A DNA stretch of 64,000 bases from Verrucomicrobiota bacterium (GTDB taxonomy: Bacteria; Verrucomicrobiota; Verrucomicrobiia; Chthoniobacterales; Terrimicrobiaceae). Shown piece after piece: positions 10,656-19,533 of the stretch. The notes below the pieces were generated by a model. That model did not search any database and had not been told where the DNA came from. It saw only the letters and a program-made list of their open reading frames with translations. Position 1 is the first letter of the stretch. The number at the start of each line of letters is the position of its first letter. Made by a program: the position numbers and the translations under genes. The stretch spans positions 23,106 through 87,105 of the forward strand of contig JAPLTG010000019.1 in the NCBI GenBank assembly GCA_026398255.1. The letters run 5' to 3'.

Positions 10656-11687
10656 TTACTTCATCTCGCGGAGGTTGCCGCCGCTGCTTTGGCTCATGCG
10701 CTTCAACTGTTTCAAATCCTCATCGCCGGCCTCGAAGGCGATGACATTGATTTTCGTGCGACGACCGTCGGAGTCCTTGAGCTGATCGGAGACCTTGCGA
10801 ATCTCATCCCACGGGATGCCGCTCGTGTGGACTTTGGATTTGTAGCTGCCGTCGGTGATGATGAAAACGGCGTCGGGATTCATGGCGGCGGCGGCTTGAA
10901 GCACGCCGATGAAGCCCGAAGGGCTGGCGACGGTTTTTTTGGAAACTTGGATTCCTCCTCCGGTCACCCATTCATTCCGAATCCAATCGAGGGCGAGGGT
11001 TTTGTTCGGCTGGCTGGCCGGCACGAGTTCTTTGCTGAAAGGCTTATAGTTGCCCGCATATTGGATGATGCTGAATCGCGAGGTGATCGGGAGTTTGTTG
11101 ATAAGCGTGATCAATTCCTCGCGGAGTTTTTCGGGCGAGATTCCGGCTTTGGCGGCTTTGTTCACCACGGTTCCGGAGATATCGACCATCAGCAGAATCC
11201 GCTGGCCGTTGGAATCGACTCCAAGGAAGCTCAGGCCTTTTCCTCCAAACCCGCCGCTGCCGCCGGCCAGTGCCCCGGTGCTGGCTCCGAGCCCCTGCGT
11301 GTCGGCAGCCGAGGCGACTTGGTCGGAGATGATCGAGGAGGCGTCCATCGGGAGAATTTGGTCAACCGGCATGGCGGGAACCTCCGGTAGCGAGAAGGCG
11401 GTCGGTCGCGTGCTTTGCATGCGGTCGCTGAAGGTCGGCTTGGGGGCGGCGGCATCGAAGGACGCCATGTTCATGCGTTGTTCGCGCTTTTTGGCCGGCA
11501 GGCGCACATCGCGTGCCGCCTTGAACTCGGCCGGCGGGGCGGCGAAGTAGCGGGCGACGACGATGATGCCCGCAATCACGCCGGCGGCGACATGCAAGCC
11601 CACGCTGATCAAAAGCACGGTGATGACGATTTTTTTCACCCCGCCTTTTTTGGGAGCGGCAGGCAGGGCGGTGTTCGATCCGTTCAT
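10656..11687 (-). CDS. Single-pass membrane protein with periplasmic VWA domain, in the TonB/TolA position
   Basis: 343 aa. Short basic cytoplasmic N-terminus, one transmembrane helix at about residues 19-48, then a Pro/Ala-rich stretch to about 155. A VWA domain follows: LMVDISGTVV carries the MIDAS DxSxT variant near residue 170, and FIITDG supplies the downstream Asp. It is the last gene after ExbB-ExbD-ExbD and overlaps the second ExbD by 4 nt. TonB and TolA have the same one-helix-plus-periplasmic-tail topology, so this protein may be what the proton-driven ExbBD motor moves. That is inference from order and topology; the VWA call itself is solid. Confidence 0.85.
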   Translation of the reverse strand: MNGSNTALPAAPKKGGVKKIVITVLLISVGLHVAAGVIAGIIVVARYFAAPPAEFKAARDVRLPAKKREQRMNMASFDAAAPKPTFSDRMQSTRPTAFSLPEVPAMPVDQILPMDASSIISDQVASAADTQGLGASTGALAGGSGGFGGKGLSFLGVDSNGQRILLMVDISGTVVNKAAKAGISPEKLREELITLINKLPITSRFSIIQYAGNYKPFSKELVPASQPNKTLALDWIRNEWVTGGGIQVSKKTVASPSGFIGVLQAAAAMNPDAVFIITDGSYKSKVHTSGIPWDEIRKVSDQLKDSDGRRTKINVIAFEAGDEDLKQLKRMSQSSGGNLREMK

Positions 11688-12124
11688 TCCTCGCCCTCCG
11701 TGGCGCCAGCGAAAGTCACCCCGCCGATCTCGGCCTGGGCGCAGATGTTGAGCACATCGACGACGCGTTGGTGCTGGGCGTTGTCGGCGACATCGACTGT
11801 GACCATGGCCTCGGTCTTGTTGGCTTTGCAGGACTCCTTGAAGCGTTTGAGCGTGGCGAAGAGCGTAGGCAGATCCTTGCTGTCGGGTTTGTCGAGCGGC
11901 ATGTCGTTCAGGATCACCTGGCCGTTGTCCTGAATGGTCACGCGCTGCTCGTCGGGAATTTCCAGCGATTGTTCCTGGGAAACGGTGCCGGGGAGGGTCA
12001 TGGTCATGTCGGCTTCCTGCTTCACAGGTTTCGAGGGGAGGATGTAAAAAAACAGGAGCAGGAAGCAGACATCGATCATCGGGGCGATCTGCAACTCGAT
12101 CTGGGGATGTTCGACGCGTTTCAT
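11684..12124 (-). CDS. exbD: ExbD/TolR-family biopolymer transport protein (second copy)
   Basis: 146 aa. One N-terminal transmembrane helix contains the proton-carrying Asp in the motif APMIDVCFLLLFF (about residue 18). The periplasmic domain of about 100 aa follows the family pattern. ExbD/TolR dimers sit inside an ExbB/TolQ pentamer and couple proton flow to motion of a periplasmic partner. It overlaps the first ExbD and the VWA gene by 4 nt each. Two non-identical ExbD proteins suggest a heterodimer in the motor. Confidence 0.92.
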   Translation of the reverse strand: MKRVEHPQIELQIAPMIDVCFLLLFFYILPSKPVKQEADMTMTLPGTVSQEQSLEIPDEQRVTIQDNGQVILNDMPLDKPDSKDLPTLFATLKRFKESCKANKTEAMVTVDVADNAQHQRVVDVLNICAQAEIGGVTFAGATEGEE

Positions 12125-12537
12125 TTCTGGACGACTCCGAAGATCACATCCACCGCGCCGGCTTCGCTGGCGATGGCCATGACCTCTTTGATTTTCTTGC
12201 CGGGGGTGCCGGCATCGGCGCGGACATAGAGTTTAAGCGGGGGGGTGATTTTGAACCGCTCCTTGAGGTGGGCGGTGAGTTCCTTGGTCGTAACAGGGCG
12301 GCTGCCGCTGTAGAGTTGGCCCTTTTCATCGATATTGATGAGGTCGCGGTCGCCCTCGTCGGCCGGGATTTTGCCCGAGGTGGCTGTGGGAACCTTGATG
12401 TCGAGGAGCTTTTCGCCCTTGGTGATCTTTCCCGCCAGCATGAAGAAAAAGAGTAGCAAAAGCGTGAGATCGATCATCGGGGCGATCTGCAGCCCGATTT
12501 CCTCGTGTTCGACCCTGCGAATGCGGCGTCTGGCCAT
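12121..12537 (-). CDS. exbD: ExbD/TolR-family biopolymer transport protein (first copy)
   Basis: 138 aa. The transmembrane segment APMIDLTLLLLFFFML holds the conserved Asp. The short basic N-terminus (MARRRIRRVEHEE) is cytoplasmic and the remainder periplasmic. Length is normal for the family (130-150 aa). It starts 9 nt after exbB and overlaps the second exbD by 4 nt. It shares the LQIAPMID motif with its neighbour, consistent with an old duplication, but the periplasmic parts differ strongly. Confidence 0.92.
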   Translation of the reverse strand: MARRRIRRVEHEEIGLQIAPMIDLTLLLLFFFMLAGKITKGEKLLDIKVPTATSGKIPADEGDRDLINIDEKGQLYSGSRPVTTKELTAHLKERFKITPPLKLYVRADAGTPGKKIKEVMAIASEAGAVDVIFGVVQK

Positions 12538-12546
12538 GGCTTGGGA

Positions 12547-13371
12547 TCAGGCCTCCCCGGTTTCCGTGGCTTCGGCCGACTGCACCGCTGCGGGCGCGGA
12601 GCCGTGGGCTTCGCCGGTGAAGAGGTCGAGCATGTGCGAAAGGGTTTTGTGGAGGTCCGCCATGTTGCTGGTGATCAATCCGCGGAAGAAGAAATACAGG
12701 AACATCGAGGGAATCGCGAGCAGGAGGCCGCCCGCCGTGGCGATGAGCGCCTCGCCGATGCCCTTCGCAAGATCGGTGGCCTCGGCTTTTCCGGCAGTGA
12801 GCGCGCTAAAACTCGTGATCATGCCCGCCGTGGTGCCGAGCAGGCCGATCATCGGAGCCAGAACGGCAAAGGTGTTCATGTAGTTCACAATGACCATCAT
12901 TTTCGTTTCATGGCGGAAACAATCGTCGCTGATGTGATTTTCCATCGAGGATTTGTTGAACATGTCGCGCTCGAAATTCGCCTTTGTCAGAGAGCCGGAG
13001 AGGATTTCGGTCATGAGGCAGGGAGAGGCGTTGCAGAGGTTGTAGGCGCTCTCGAGGTCGCGCTGGGCCATGTAGTTGTTCAGCTGGGATACAAGCGCGG
13101 GCGGCATGAGTTTCTTTTTGCGGAACATCAGCGCGCAGTAGCCACCGACGGTTGAGACCGCGACCGAGCAAATCGCGATGATGTGCATGATCGGCCCGCC
13201 CTCTTTGTAGAGGTCGAACAGGCTTTTGTCGCTCGAGACTCCCATGGCGTGCGCGGTGGAGGGAAAGGCCAGAAGGCCGAGGAGCAGCGGTAGGGCCAGC
13301 GCGGCTGGAGCGGCGCGCCGGGCGAGATGGCCGTGGGAACGGAGTGGGTGTGCGGTTGTCGTGGTTTTCAT
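12547..13371 (-). CDS. exbB: MotA/TolQ/ExbB-family proton channel protein with N-terminal extension
   Basis: 274 aa. Three membrane segments of the ExbB type are seen near residues 60-85, 160-185 and 200-235. The signature region NTFAVLAPMIGLLGTTAGMI matches the family. Residues 1-42 add a signal-peptide-like leader ending AHA, common in Bacteroidetes/PVC ExbB proteins and absent in E. coli ExbB. It forms the proton channel with the two ExbD proteins encoded next. It overlaps the upstream TPR gene by 4 nt. Confidence 0.92.
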   Translation of the reverse strand: MKTTTTAHPLRSHGHLARRAAPAALALPLLLGLLAFPSTAHAMGVSSDKSLFDLYKEGGPIMHIIAICSVAVSTVGGYCALMFRKKKLMPPALVSQLNNYMAQRDLESAYNLCNASPCLMTEILSGSLTKANFERDMFNKSSMENHISDDCFRHETKMMVIVNYMNTFAVLAPMIGLLGTTAGMITSFSALTAGKAEATDLAKGIGEALIATAGGLLLAIPSMFLYFFFRGLITSNMADLHKTLSHMLDLFTGEAHGSAPAAVQSAEATETGEA

Positions 13372-14417
13372 TTATTCTTGGATTTTTTGTGGGTGTCTTT
13401 CGATTCGGGAGAAGGCTCGGGTGTGGGAGTGGCGGTAACAGGGGCAGCTTCGGATTTGGCCAAGCCCTCTTGGATTTCCTTGCGGGCTTCGGCTTCGAAG
13501 TCGCCGGCGATTTCCTCGGGTTTCAGGGACGCGAGATATTGCTTCGCGGGGGCGGCCTCGGCGGTTTCGGGGTAGAGGGTCACGATGTCGCGTGCGGTTT
13601 CGACAGTCAGGTTGGTTTGGTTGGAAATCCGGTAGATGCCCGCCGCGCCCCAGAGGCCGCGGGCGGAGCGCTCGGTGTCCGAACCGAAAAAAAGCGCCGG
13701 GTAGAGGTAAAGCTCCAAAACGCGGTTGTAGAGGCGGTGGCGCTCCTCGATGACATTCGCGTCCAATTCCCAGCGGGGGTTCTCCTCGAGGAAGGTGCGG
13801 AGGTCTTTCTCGGCGGCCTGGGCCATGATGTTTTTCGCCTCGATGAGGATTTGGGGATCCTCGCTTTCCTCGGCGAGTTTTTGGGCTTGCTCGACGGCCT
13901 CTTCGGCACGGCCGAGGGCGACCAAAGCACTGAGTCGGCCCTGCTTGGCGCGGGCTTTATCCTCATCACTCCAGGATTGCGCCTCGATGCGGTTGAAAAG
14001 CTCCAGGGCTTGAGTGGCTTTGGCGAGATCCTTGGATTTCAGCCATAAATCGCCCAGAACGCAGCCGATCGCACCCGCCGGGGAGCGTGGAAAGGAAAGC
14101 CATGGCTCCTGTCGTTTCCAATCAATCTCCACTTCGTAGGCTTTGGCGGGATCGACCGTGCGGAGCCGTTCCTCGCGGGCGGGGTCGGGGTTGAACTCGA
14201 TGGACTCCACATCCGCGCGGGGAATGCCAACCGTGGCGGCGGCCGCTCCCGGAATCGTGGCAGCGGGGCCTGCGAGGGGAACGCGGAGGCGGATCGTGGT
14301 GGCATCGGCGGAAACGATTTCTCCGGCGCGACGGGTGCCGTTTTTCAGCAAAAGCACATCCTCGGCGTGGCAGGCCAGGGCCGTGGCGAAAAGAATGGAT
14401 AAAACGGTTTTCCTCAT
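13368..14417 (-). CDS. Secreted TPR-like protein
   Basis: 349 aa. The signal peptide (MRKTVLSILFATALACHA) is followed by a small beta domain at 20-95 that begins LLLKNGTRRAGEIV, a pattern often seen in secreted proteins of this phylum. Residues 105-310 are helical and TPR-like (LAKATQALELFNRIEAQSWS, GRAEEAVEQAQKLAEES). The C-terminal 35 residues are Pro/Ser/Lys-rich. It is coupled by 4-nt overlaps to the large TPR protein upstream and exbB downstream. Likely a periplasmic scaffold for the ExbBD-VWA machine. Confidence 0.75.
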   Translation of the reverse strand: MRKTVLSILFATALACHAEDVLLLKNGTRRAGEIVSADATTIRLRVPLAGPAATIPGAAAATVGIPRADVESIEFNPDPAREERLRTVDPAKAYEVEIDWKRQEPWLSFPRSPAGAIGCVLGDLWLKSKDLAKATQALELFNRIEAQSWSDEDKARAKQGRLSALVALGRAEEAVEQAQKLAEESEDPQILIEAKNIMAQAAEKDLRTFLEENPRWELDANVIEERHRLYNRVLELYLYPALFFGSDTERSARGLWGAAGIYRISNQTNLTVETARDIVTLYPETAEAAPAKQYLASLKPEEIAGDFEAEARKEIQEGLAKSEAAPVTATPTPEPSPESKDTHKKSKNK

Positions 14418-17347
14418 CCTTGGGCGGGGGAGGGTTGAGGTTGGGCCGGAGCGCCGGGAGCATCAGGAACGGCGGGAGGTTCGGATTTTGGCAAGGGGCC
14501 GCCGAGGGCCTGCAGGCGGTCTTTGGCGAGCGGGAACTCTGGAGTTTCCTCCAGCTCGGTTTTCTCGAGCATTTCCTGCAAGGTGCGGCGGGCCTTGTCG
14601 GGTTCCTTGATTTTTTCAAACGCGGCAGCGGCTTGGAAGTAGGACTTTGCGACCCACGGCTTCCAGCGTCCATACATGTTGTAGACTTGGATGAAATACG
14701 GGATGGCGAGTTGGGGTTTGTTCTCGGCCAGATAAATCTCGCCGGTGGAGAAGAGCGCCTGGGCCTTGATGTCGCTCCGGATGTTGTCGGCGCGCAGGAG
14801 GGCGTCGAGGGTCTTGCGCGCGGCCTCCCTCTCGCCGCGTTTGGATTGGAGATTGGCGAGCGAAAGCATGGTCGGGCCGTAGATGGTGGACCCGAGGTTT
14901 TCACGCTCGAACCGCTTGTAGAGCACGAGCGCGGCGGCCTCGTTGCCTTTTTTCAATTCCATGTCGCCGAGCGAGGCGAGGATGCGGTCTTTCTGGAGTG
15001 CGCGGGGGTTCCACCGCAGGGCGTCTCGGAGCATCTTCTCGCCGTCGGCGTCGCCGCCGGCTTCGATCAAGGCGTTGGCGATGTCCACCAGAACAGCGGG
15101 GCTGGCATCGCGCACATCGGCCACGGCGGCGGCTTGGACGAGGAGGTTCCGCGATTGGGCGGGATCGCTCTTGCGAAGTGCTTGGGCTTGGGCCCAGAGG
15201 AGGCGGGTCTGGCGAATTTTCTCACCCTTCTGCGCGGCCTCGGCCGTTTTGTCGCGGAGCAGGGTGAGGTATTGGATTTGCTCCTCGGGGGCGCGGTAGA
15301 AACGGCTGAGAGGTGTGAAGAGGTCTTCCACCGAACGGATCGACGGGTCGTTCCCGAGGTCTTGGACAGCCTTCCAATAGAGGGCGCGAGCTTTCTCGGG
15401 TTGTTCCTGCTGGCGCCAATACCAACCGAGGTTCGCGATCGCCTCGCCCGCGCGGGGGGAGGCTGGATATTTTTCCAGGAAGCCCTGCATGAGGTCGCGG
15501 TATTGGTCGTAGGCCTCGAGAAGTTTCAATGCTTCGCCGGTGCGGAAGACGCCCTCCTCGTAGATTTTCGTGTCCTCAGGCGGGATTTTTTTCAGTTCGG
15601 TGACGCCGTCCTCGACGAAGCCCTCGTTCATGAGCGCGTTGGCGAGCAGCAGACGCGCCTCGCTGTTCTCTGGTTCGCCGGGAAATTTTTCGAGATACGC
15701 GAGCAACTCGTCGATGGCGGTGGGATATTTTTCCATTTGCTGGAGGCAATAGGCCTTGCGGAACACGGCCTGGCCGCGATGAACGCCTTCGGGTTGCTTG
15801 GCGAGATACTCGTCCATGAGCTTCCGGCACTCCTCGTATTGCTTGTCGAAAGAATAGGCCATCGCCAGCCAGTAAGCCGCGCCGTCCACGCGTGGGTGTT
15901 TGGGATAGCGTTGGAGGAAGTCCCGGAAAGCCTCGGCGCTCTCCATGTTTTTCTCGGCCTGTAGCAAAGCGAAAGCCCGCATGAACCTCGCCTCGGGAGC
16001 CTGCGGCGAATCCGGGAATTTCTCGGCGAGTTGGAGAAACGCAGCGGCCGCCTCCTCGTTTTTCATCAAAGCCTGATTCGCTCCAGACTCCATCAGTAAG
16101 ACCTCGGGGAGATTCTTGGAGTTCGGGAAACGCTGGGCGAAATCCTGCGCGGCGGCGATGGTGTTCGGCCAATCTTCGAGGGAACTCCAGCAGCGGACGA
16201 CATTCACCGCAGCTTGCTCCGTGAGCTGGCCCGGCGGCAGTTCGGAGACCATCTTTTGCATGACGAGCGCGGCTTCGCGGTAGCGCTTCATTTGAAGGTA
16301 GGCGATGGCGAGGCGGAAGCGCAGCGATGTGTCAAAGCCTTGGATTTTCCGGAAATTCTCGAGCTCGCGGGAAACATCGGCCACGAGCCGCGAGTAAACG
16401 ATCCGTGTGTAGGGATCGCCGGTGTTGGCCTCCGCCGCCTTCAGCTTGCTACGCAGGTCGGCGAGTCGGCTTTCCTGATGTTTGATCAACCGGTCGAATG
16501 TCCACACGCGCTGGAGGCACTGGATGGATTTCCGAAATTGACCCTCCTCCAGCCATTTGTTGCCAACCCGTAGCGTGAGCGTCTGAAACGAGATCAACTG
16601 CGCGATGCCGCCCATGTTCGGATACTCCTCGGTGATGACTTTCATCGCGCCGTCGAAGTCGCCGAGTTGCTCGAGGGCGTAGAGTTGGTAAATCACGGCC
16701 CGCCCGCGCGCATCGGGCGAAAGCTTGTCCTTGAGACTCGCGTAGTAATCGGCGGCCTCTTGGTATTTTCCTTCGAGGATATACGAGGTGCCGATCGTAG
16801 TGCGGGCCTCGCTGAGTCGGCCGGCGGCGGGGTTTAAGCGGACGAAGTTGCGGTTTTTGTCGGAGTCCGGCGGGAAGAACGCGATGAATTTCTCCATGGC
16901 CTCTCTCGAGCCTTGGAAATTTTTATCCTGAAGCTCGGCGATGCCCTGCCAGAAGGTGAGATCCTGGCGCTGGGCGTCGGAGAGTTTGGTTTGTGGATTC
17001 GGCGGCTGTTTTTCGAGGGCGGCTTTGATCGCCTCCAGCGCGGCGGTGAAATTCGACACCTGCACCTGGCAAATCGCGATCGGATAAAGCGCGTTGAAAC
17101 TCGCCACGTCGGCCTCGCGCGCGGTTCCGTAGTCGATTTCAAATTGCAAATAGGCGTCGAGCGCAGCCTTGTAGTTTTTTTCGTCGAAGAATTTTTTCGC
17201 CTGCGCAAAAAGCTCGTCGGCTTTTCCGCCGGTTTGAGCGACCGGAGCGGGTGCGGGCTCCTCTTTTTTCTCTTTGGCGAGAAGTGGGTCCACCGCCATC
17301 AGGATGGCGCTGCCGACTGCCAGAATTAGGAGACTCCGGTTCAACAT
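14414..17347 (-). CDS. Large secreted tetratricopeptide-repeat protein
   Basis: 977 aa. The signal peptide covers residues 1-24 (ILAVGSAILMAVDPLLA). Nearly the whole mature chain is a TPR solenoid; units such as QFRKSIQCLQRVWTFD, NEEAAAAFLQLAEKFPDSPQ and GNEAAALVLYKRFERENLG recur every 34-40 residues, many of the YbgF/BamD-like TPR_6 type. The end is Pro/Ala-rich. It is first in a six-gene operon with TPR349-exbB-exbD-exbD-VWA. In Tol systems the small TPR protein CpoB/YbgF connects to TolA; this may be a giant analogue (inference). Confidence 0.85.
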   Translation of the reverse strand: MLNRSLLILAVGSAILMAVDPLLAKEKKEEPAPAPVAQTGGKADELFAQAKKFFDEKNYKAALDAYLQFEIDYGTAREADVASFNALYPIAICQVQVSNFTAALEAIKAALEKQPPNPQTKLSDAQRQDLTFWQGIAELQDKNFQGSREAMEKFIAFFPPDSDKNRNFVRLNPAAGRLSEARTTIGTSYILEGKYQEAADYYASLKDKLSPDARGRAVIYQLYALEQLGDFDGAMKVITEEYPNMGGIAQLISFQTLTLRVGNKWLEEGQFRKSIQCLQRVWTFDRLIKHQESRLADLRSKLKAAEANTGDPYTRIVYSRLVADVSRELENFRKIQGFDTSLRFRLAIAYLQMKRYREAALVMQKMVSELPPGQLTEQAAVNVVRCWSSLEDWPNTIAAAQDFAQRFPNSKNLPEVLLMESGANQALMKNEEAAAAFLQLAEKFPDSPQAPEARFMRAFALLQAEKNMESAEAFRDFLQRYPKHPRVDGAAYWLAMAYSFDKQYEECRKLMDEYLAKQPEGVHRGQAVFRKAYCLQQMEKYPTAIDELLAYLEKFPGEPENSEARLLLANALMNEGFVEDGVTELKKIPPEDTKIYEEGVFRTGEALKLLEAYDQYRDLMQGFLEKYPASPRAGEAIANLGWYWRQQEQPEKARALYWKAVQDLGNDPSIRSVEDLFTPLSRFYRAPEEQIQYLTLLRDKTAEAAQKGEKIRQTRLLWAQAQALRKSDPAQSRNLLVQAAAVADVRDASPAVLVDIANALIEAGGDADGEKMLRDALRWNPRALQKDRILASLGDMELKKGNEAAALVLYKRFERENLGSTIYGPTMLSLANLQSKRGEREAARKTLDALLRADNIRSDIKAQALFSTGEIYLAENKPQLAIPYFIQVYNMYGRWKPWVAKSYFQAAAAFEKIKEPDKARRTLQEMLEKTELEETPEFPLAKDRLQALGGPLPKSEPPAVPDAPGAPAQPQPSPAQG

Positions 17348-17457
17348 GTATCGCTAGGGGGAAGGCGAAGAAGGTTTTTGCACCAAACTGATCCCTGGGT
17401 GAAAGACTAAAGATGGCAAAGAATTTGTAACATGGCGGAAACAAGATCGCGCAGGGG

Positions 17458-17486
17458 TTGCGTTCGAGGCGGGCGTGGCGTATTCA
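17458..17486 (+). promoter_or_regulatory. Candidate sigma-70 promoter for infA
   Basis: TTGCGT (17458-17463) and TATTCA (17481-17486) are 17 nt apart. The -10 box ends 10 nt before the infA ATG at 17497, so the transcript would be leaderless or have only a few leading bases. Confidence 0.35.
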
Positions 17487-17496
17487 CATCCCTCCA

Positions 17497-17733
17497 ATGT
17501 CCAAAGACGGTTATATTAAAAGTGAAGGGATCGTGGTGGATGTGCTTCCCGGCACGCTGTTCCGAGTCAAATTGCCGAATGACCACCTCATTCTCGCCCA
17601 CATTTCAGGCAAGATGAGAAAGAATTTCATCCGGATTGTGCCGGGCGACAAAGTGACTCTGGAGATTTCTCCTTACGACCTCTCGAAGGGTCGGATCACA
17701 TTCCGCGAGGCGGGCTCGATGCCTCGCCGCTAA
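17497..17733 (+). CDS. infA: Translation initiation factor IF-1
   Basis: 78 aa, close to the usual 72. It is a single S1/OB-fold domain with the IF-1 pattern: [18 protein letters not shown], then [30 protein letters not shown] and a C-terminal FREA. IF-1 binds the 30S A site during initiation. In-frame ORF extension upstream to 17458 is possible, but ATG 17497 starts exactly where the family does. There is no Shine-Dalgarno sequence in front of it. It lies 32 nt before the Hsp70 gene. Confidence 0.95.
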   Translation: MSKDGYIKSEGIVVDVLPGTLFRVKLPNDHLILAHISGKMRKNFIRIVPGDKVTLEISPYDLSKGRITFREAGSMPRR

Positions 17734-17765
17734 AATCAAGAAAAGGCGCGTCGCGTTATTCCGGA

Positions 17766-19463
17766 ATGATTGCCGGTATTGATTTGGGCACCACCCACTC
17801 GCTGGTGGGGGTGATGGAGAGCGGGTTTCCGATTTTGGTGTCCGACGGGGAGGGGAGGAGACTCACGCCGTCGGCTGTTTGGTTTGGAGCCGATGGAGAA
17901 ATGCTCGTCGGGTGGCCGGCGATGGAAAAAAAGGAAGTCGACCCCTCGCGGGTTGTGACTTCCGTGAAACGACTCATCGGTCGTCGTGCTAACGAAAAAA
18001 TCGAACCCAACCCCGACTACCCGATTGGGGCGGGGCCCGGGGGCTGGATGAGTGTTTTGATCGATGGTCAGGTGCTTTCGCCCGAGAAAATTTCCTCCCA
18101 CATCCTCGCCAAGCTGAAAGCCGACTTGGAGCGGTCCTGCGGGCAGGTAGTGGATCGGGCGGTGATCACCGTTCCTGCTTATTTCAACGACGCGCAGCGA
18201 GCGGCAACCAAGCGAGCCGGGGAGATGGCGGGGTTTGTTGTGGAGCGAATTCTGGCGGAACCCACCGCCGCCGCGCTGGCCTACGGGCTGGACCGGCTCG
18301 GGGAGAAATCCCGCGTGGCGGTTTATGATTTGGGTGGAGGCACCTTTGATATTTCGATTCTCGAATTGAACGCCGGGGTTTTCGAAGTTCTCGCGACGAA
18401 TGGCGACACGCGTCTCGGTGGTGATGATTTCGATGCGGCCCTCGCGGCGGCTTGGGGGCTCGGAGTCTCGGACGCCCGTCAAATCAAATGCGCGCTGAGC
18501 GAGAGGGACTCGATTGAGTTTTCAGGAAAATCCTACACCCGGGCCGTGTTGGAGTCGGTGTGTGCTCCGCTGCTCGCACGCACTCGCGCGCATTGCCTGC
18601 GCTCGCTCGCCGATGCGCGGTTGGAGCCTGCGGATTTGAATGCGGTCGTCCTCGTGGGAGGCGCAACTCGGATGCCCATGGTCCGACGATTTGTGGCCGG
18701 GATTTTCGGGCGGGAGCCCGACACCAGTCAGCATCCGGATGAGGCGGTCGCCATCGGCGCCGTGATTCAGGCGGGAATTCTCGAAGGGTCGGTTCAAAAT
18801 CTTACCTTGCTCGATGTCACCCCGCTCTCGCTGGGAATCGAAACATTCGGCGGCTTGATGAATGTCATCATTCCACGAAACACGACGATTCCCTGCAAGG
18901 CCGGCGAAATGTTTACCAACGCCGTCGCGAACCAATCCGGGATGAAAATCACAGTCCTTCAAGGCGAGCGTGAGATGGCTCGTGATAACTGGCCGCTCGG
19001 CTCGATGGAGGTCGCATTTCCTCCGGCGACGAAGGGGCAGGCCCGCTTGGGCGTGCAATTCGAACTCGACGCGAATGGCATCCTGCATGTGCTCGCTCGT
19101 GACACGGCCACTGGGCGTGACACGGTGATCGACATCCAGAGTGCGGTGGAGGTTTCCGACGAGGCGGTGGAGAAAATGCTCGGCGATTCGCTCGAGCACG
19201 CCTTCGAGGACATGGATGAACGGGTCTTCACCGAGGCCCGTCTGAAAGCCGAAGAAATGCTCCCCGCCATCGATTCCGCTCTGGCTCAACTCGGCGACGG
19301 GGTTCCTGCGGATGTCCGGGCTGCGATTTTGGAAATCGCTGGGAAAGCCCGCGCGGCGATCGCATCCCGCTCCACGGGGGACTTGAAAAAACTCCTCGCG
19401 GAACTCGACACGCTCACCGAACCCCTCGCCGCCGCCCTCCTGGAAAAAGCCATGGCGGGTTGA
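17766..19463 (+). CDS. Hsp70-family chaperone, short (HscA/DnaK-like)
   Basis: 565 aa against 600-640 for DnaK/HscA. The ATPase domain has the phosphate-1 loop [11 protein letters not shown], the connect motif [17 protein letters not shown], phosphate-2 [14 protein letters not shown] and the adenosine motif [14 protein letters not shown]. The linker [15 protein letters not shown] and a substrate domain follow to about 520, then a short helical lid. Between LGGDDFD (about 215) and the adenosine motif (about 290) the chain is 30-50 residues shorter than DnaK, trimming subdomain IIB. The C-terminus lacks the EEVD-like disordered tail. A second chaperone rather than the housekeeping DnaK; no DnaJ or GrpE gene is adjacent. 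Confidence 0.88.
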   Translation: MIAGIDLGTTHSLVGVMESGFPILVSDGEGRRLTPSAVWFGADGEMLVGWPAMEKKEVDPSRVVTSVKRLIGRRANEKIEPNPDYPIGAGPGGWMSVLIDGQVLSPEKISSHILAKLKADLERSCGQVVDRAVITVPAYFNDAQRAATKRAGEMAGFVVERILAEPTAAALAYGLDRLGEKSRVAVYDLGGGTFDISILELNAGVFEVLATNGDTRLGGDDFDAALAAAWGLGVSDARQIKCALSERDSIEFSGKSYTRAVLESVCAPLLARTRAHCLRSLADARLEPADLNAVVLVGGATRMPMVRRFVAGIFGREPDTSQHPDEAVAIGAVIQAGILEGSVQNLTLLDVTPLSLGIETFGGLMNVIIPRNTTIPCKAGEMFTNAVANQSGMKITVLQGEREMARDNWPLGSMEVAFPPATKGQARLGVQFELDANGILHVLARDTATGRDTVIDIQSAVEVSDEAVEKMLGDSLEHAFEDMDERVFTEARLKAEEMLPAIDSALAQLGDGVPADVRAAILEIAGKARAAIASRSTGDLKKLLAELDTLTEPLAAALLEKAMAG

Positions 19464-19533
19464 CCCGTTTTTGAGTCGGGATTCCGGTTGATCTCCCCTT
19501 GCCCATCGTTAGCATAGCGCACTGGTTATTTTG

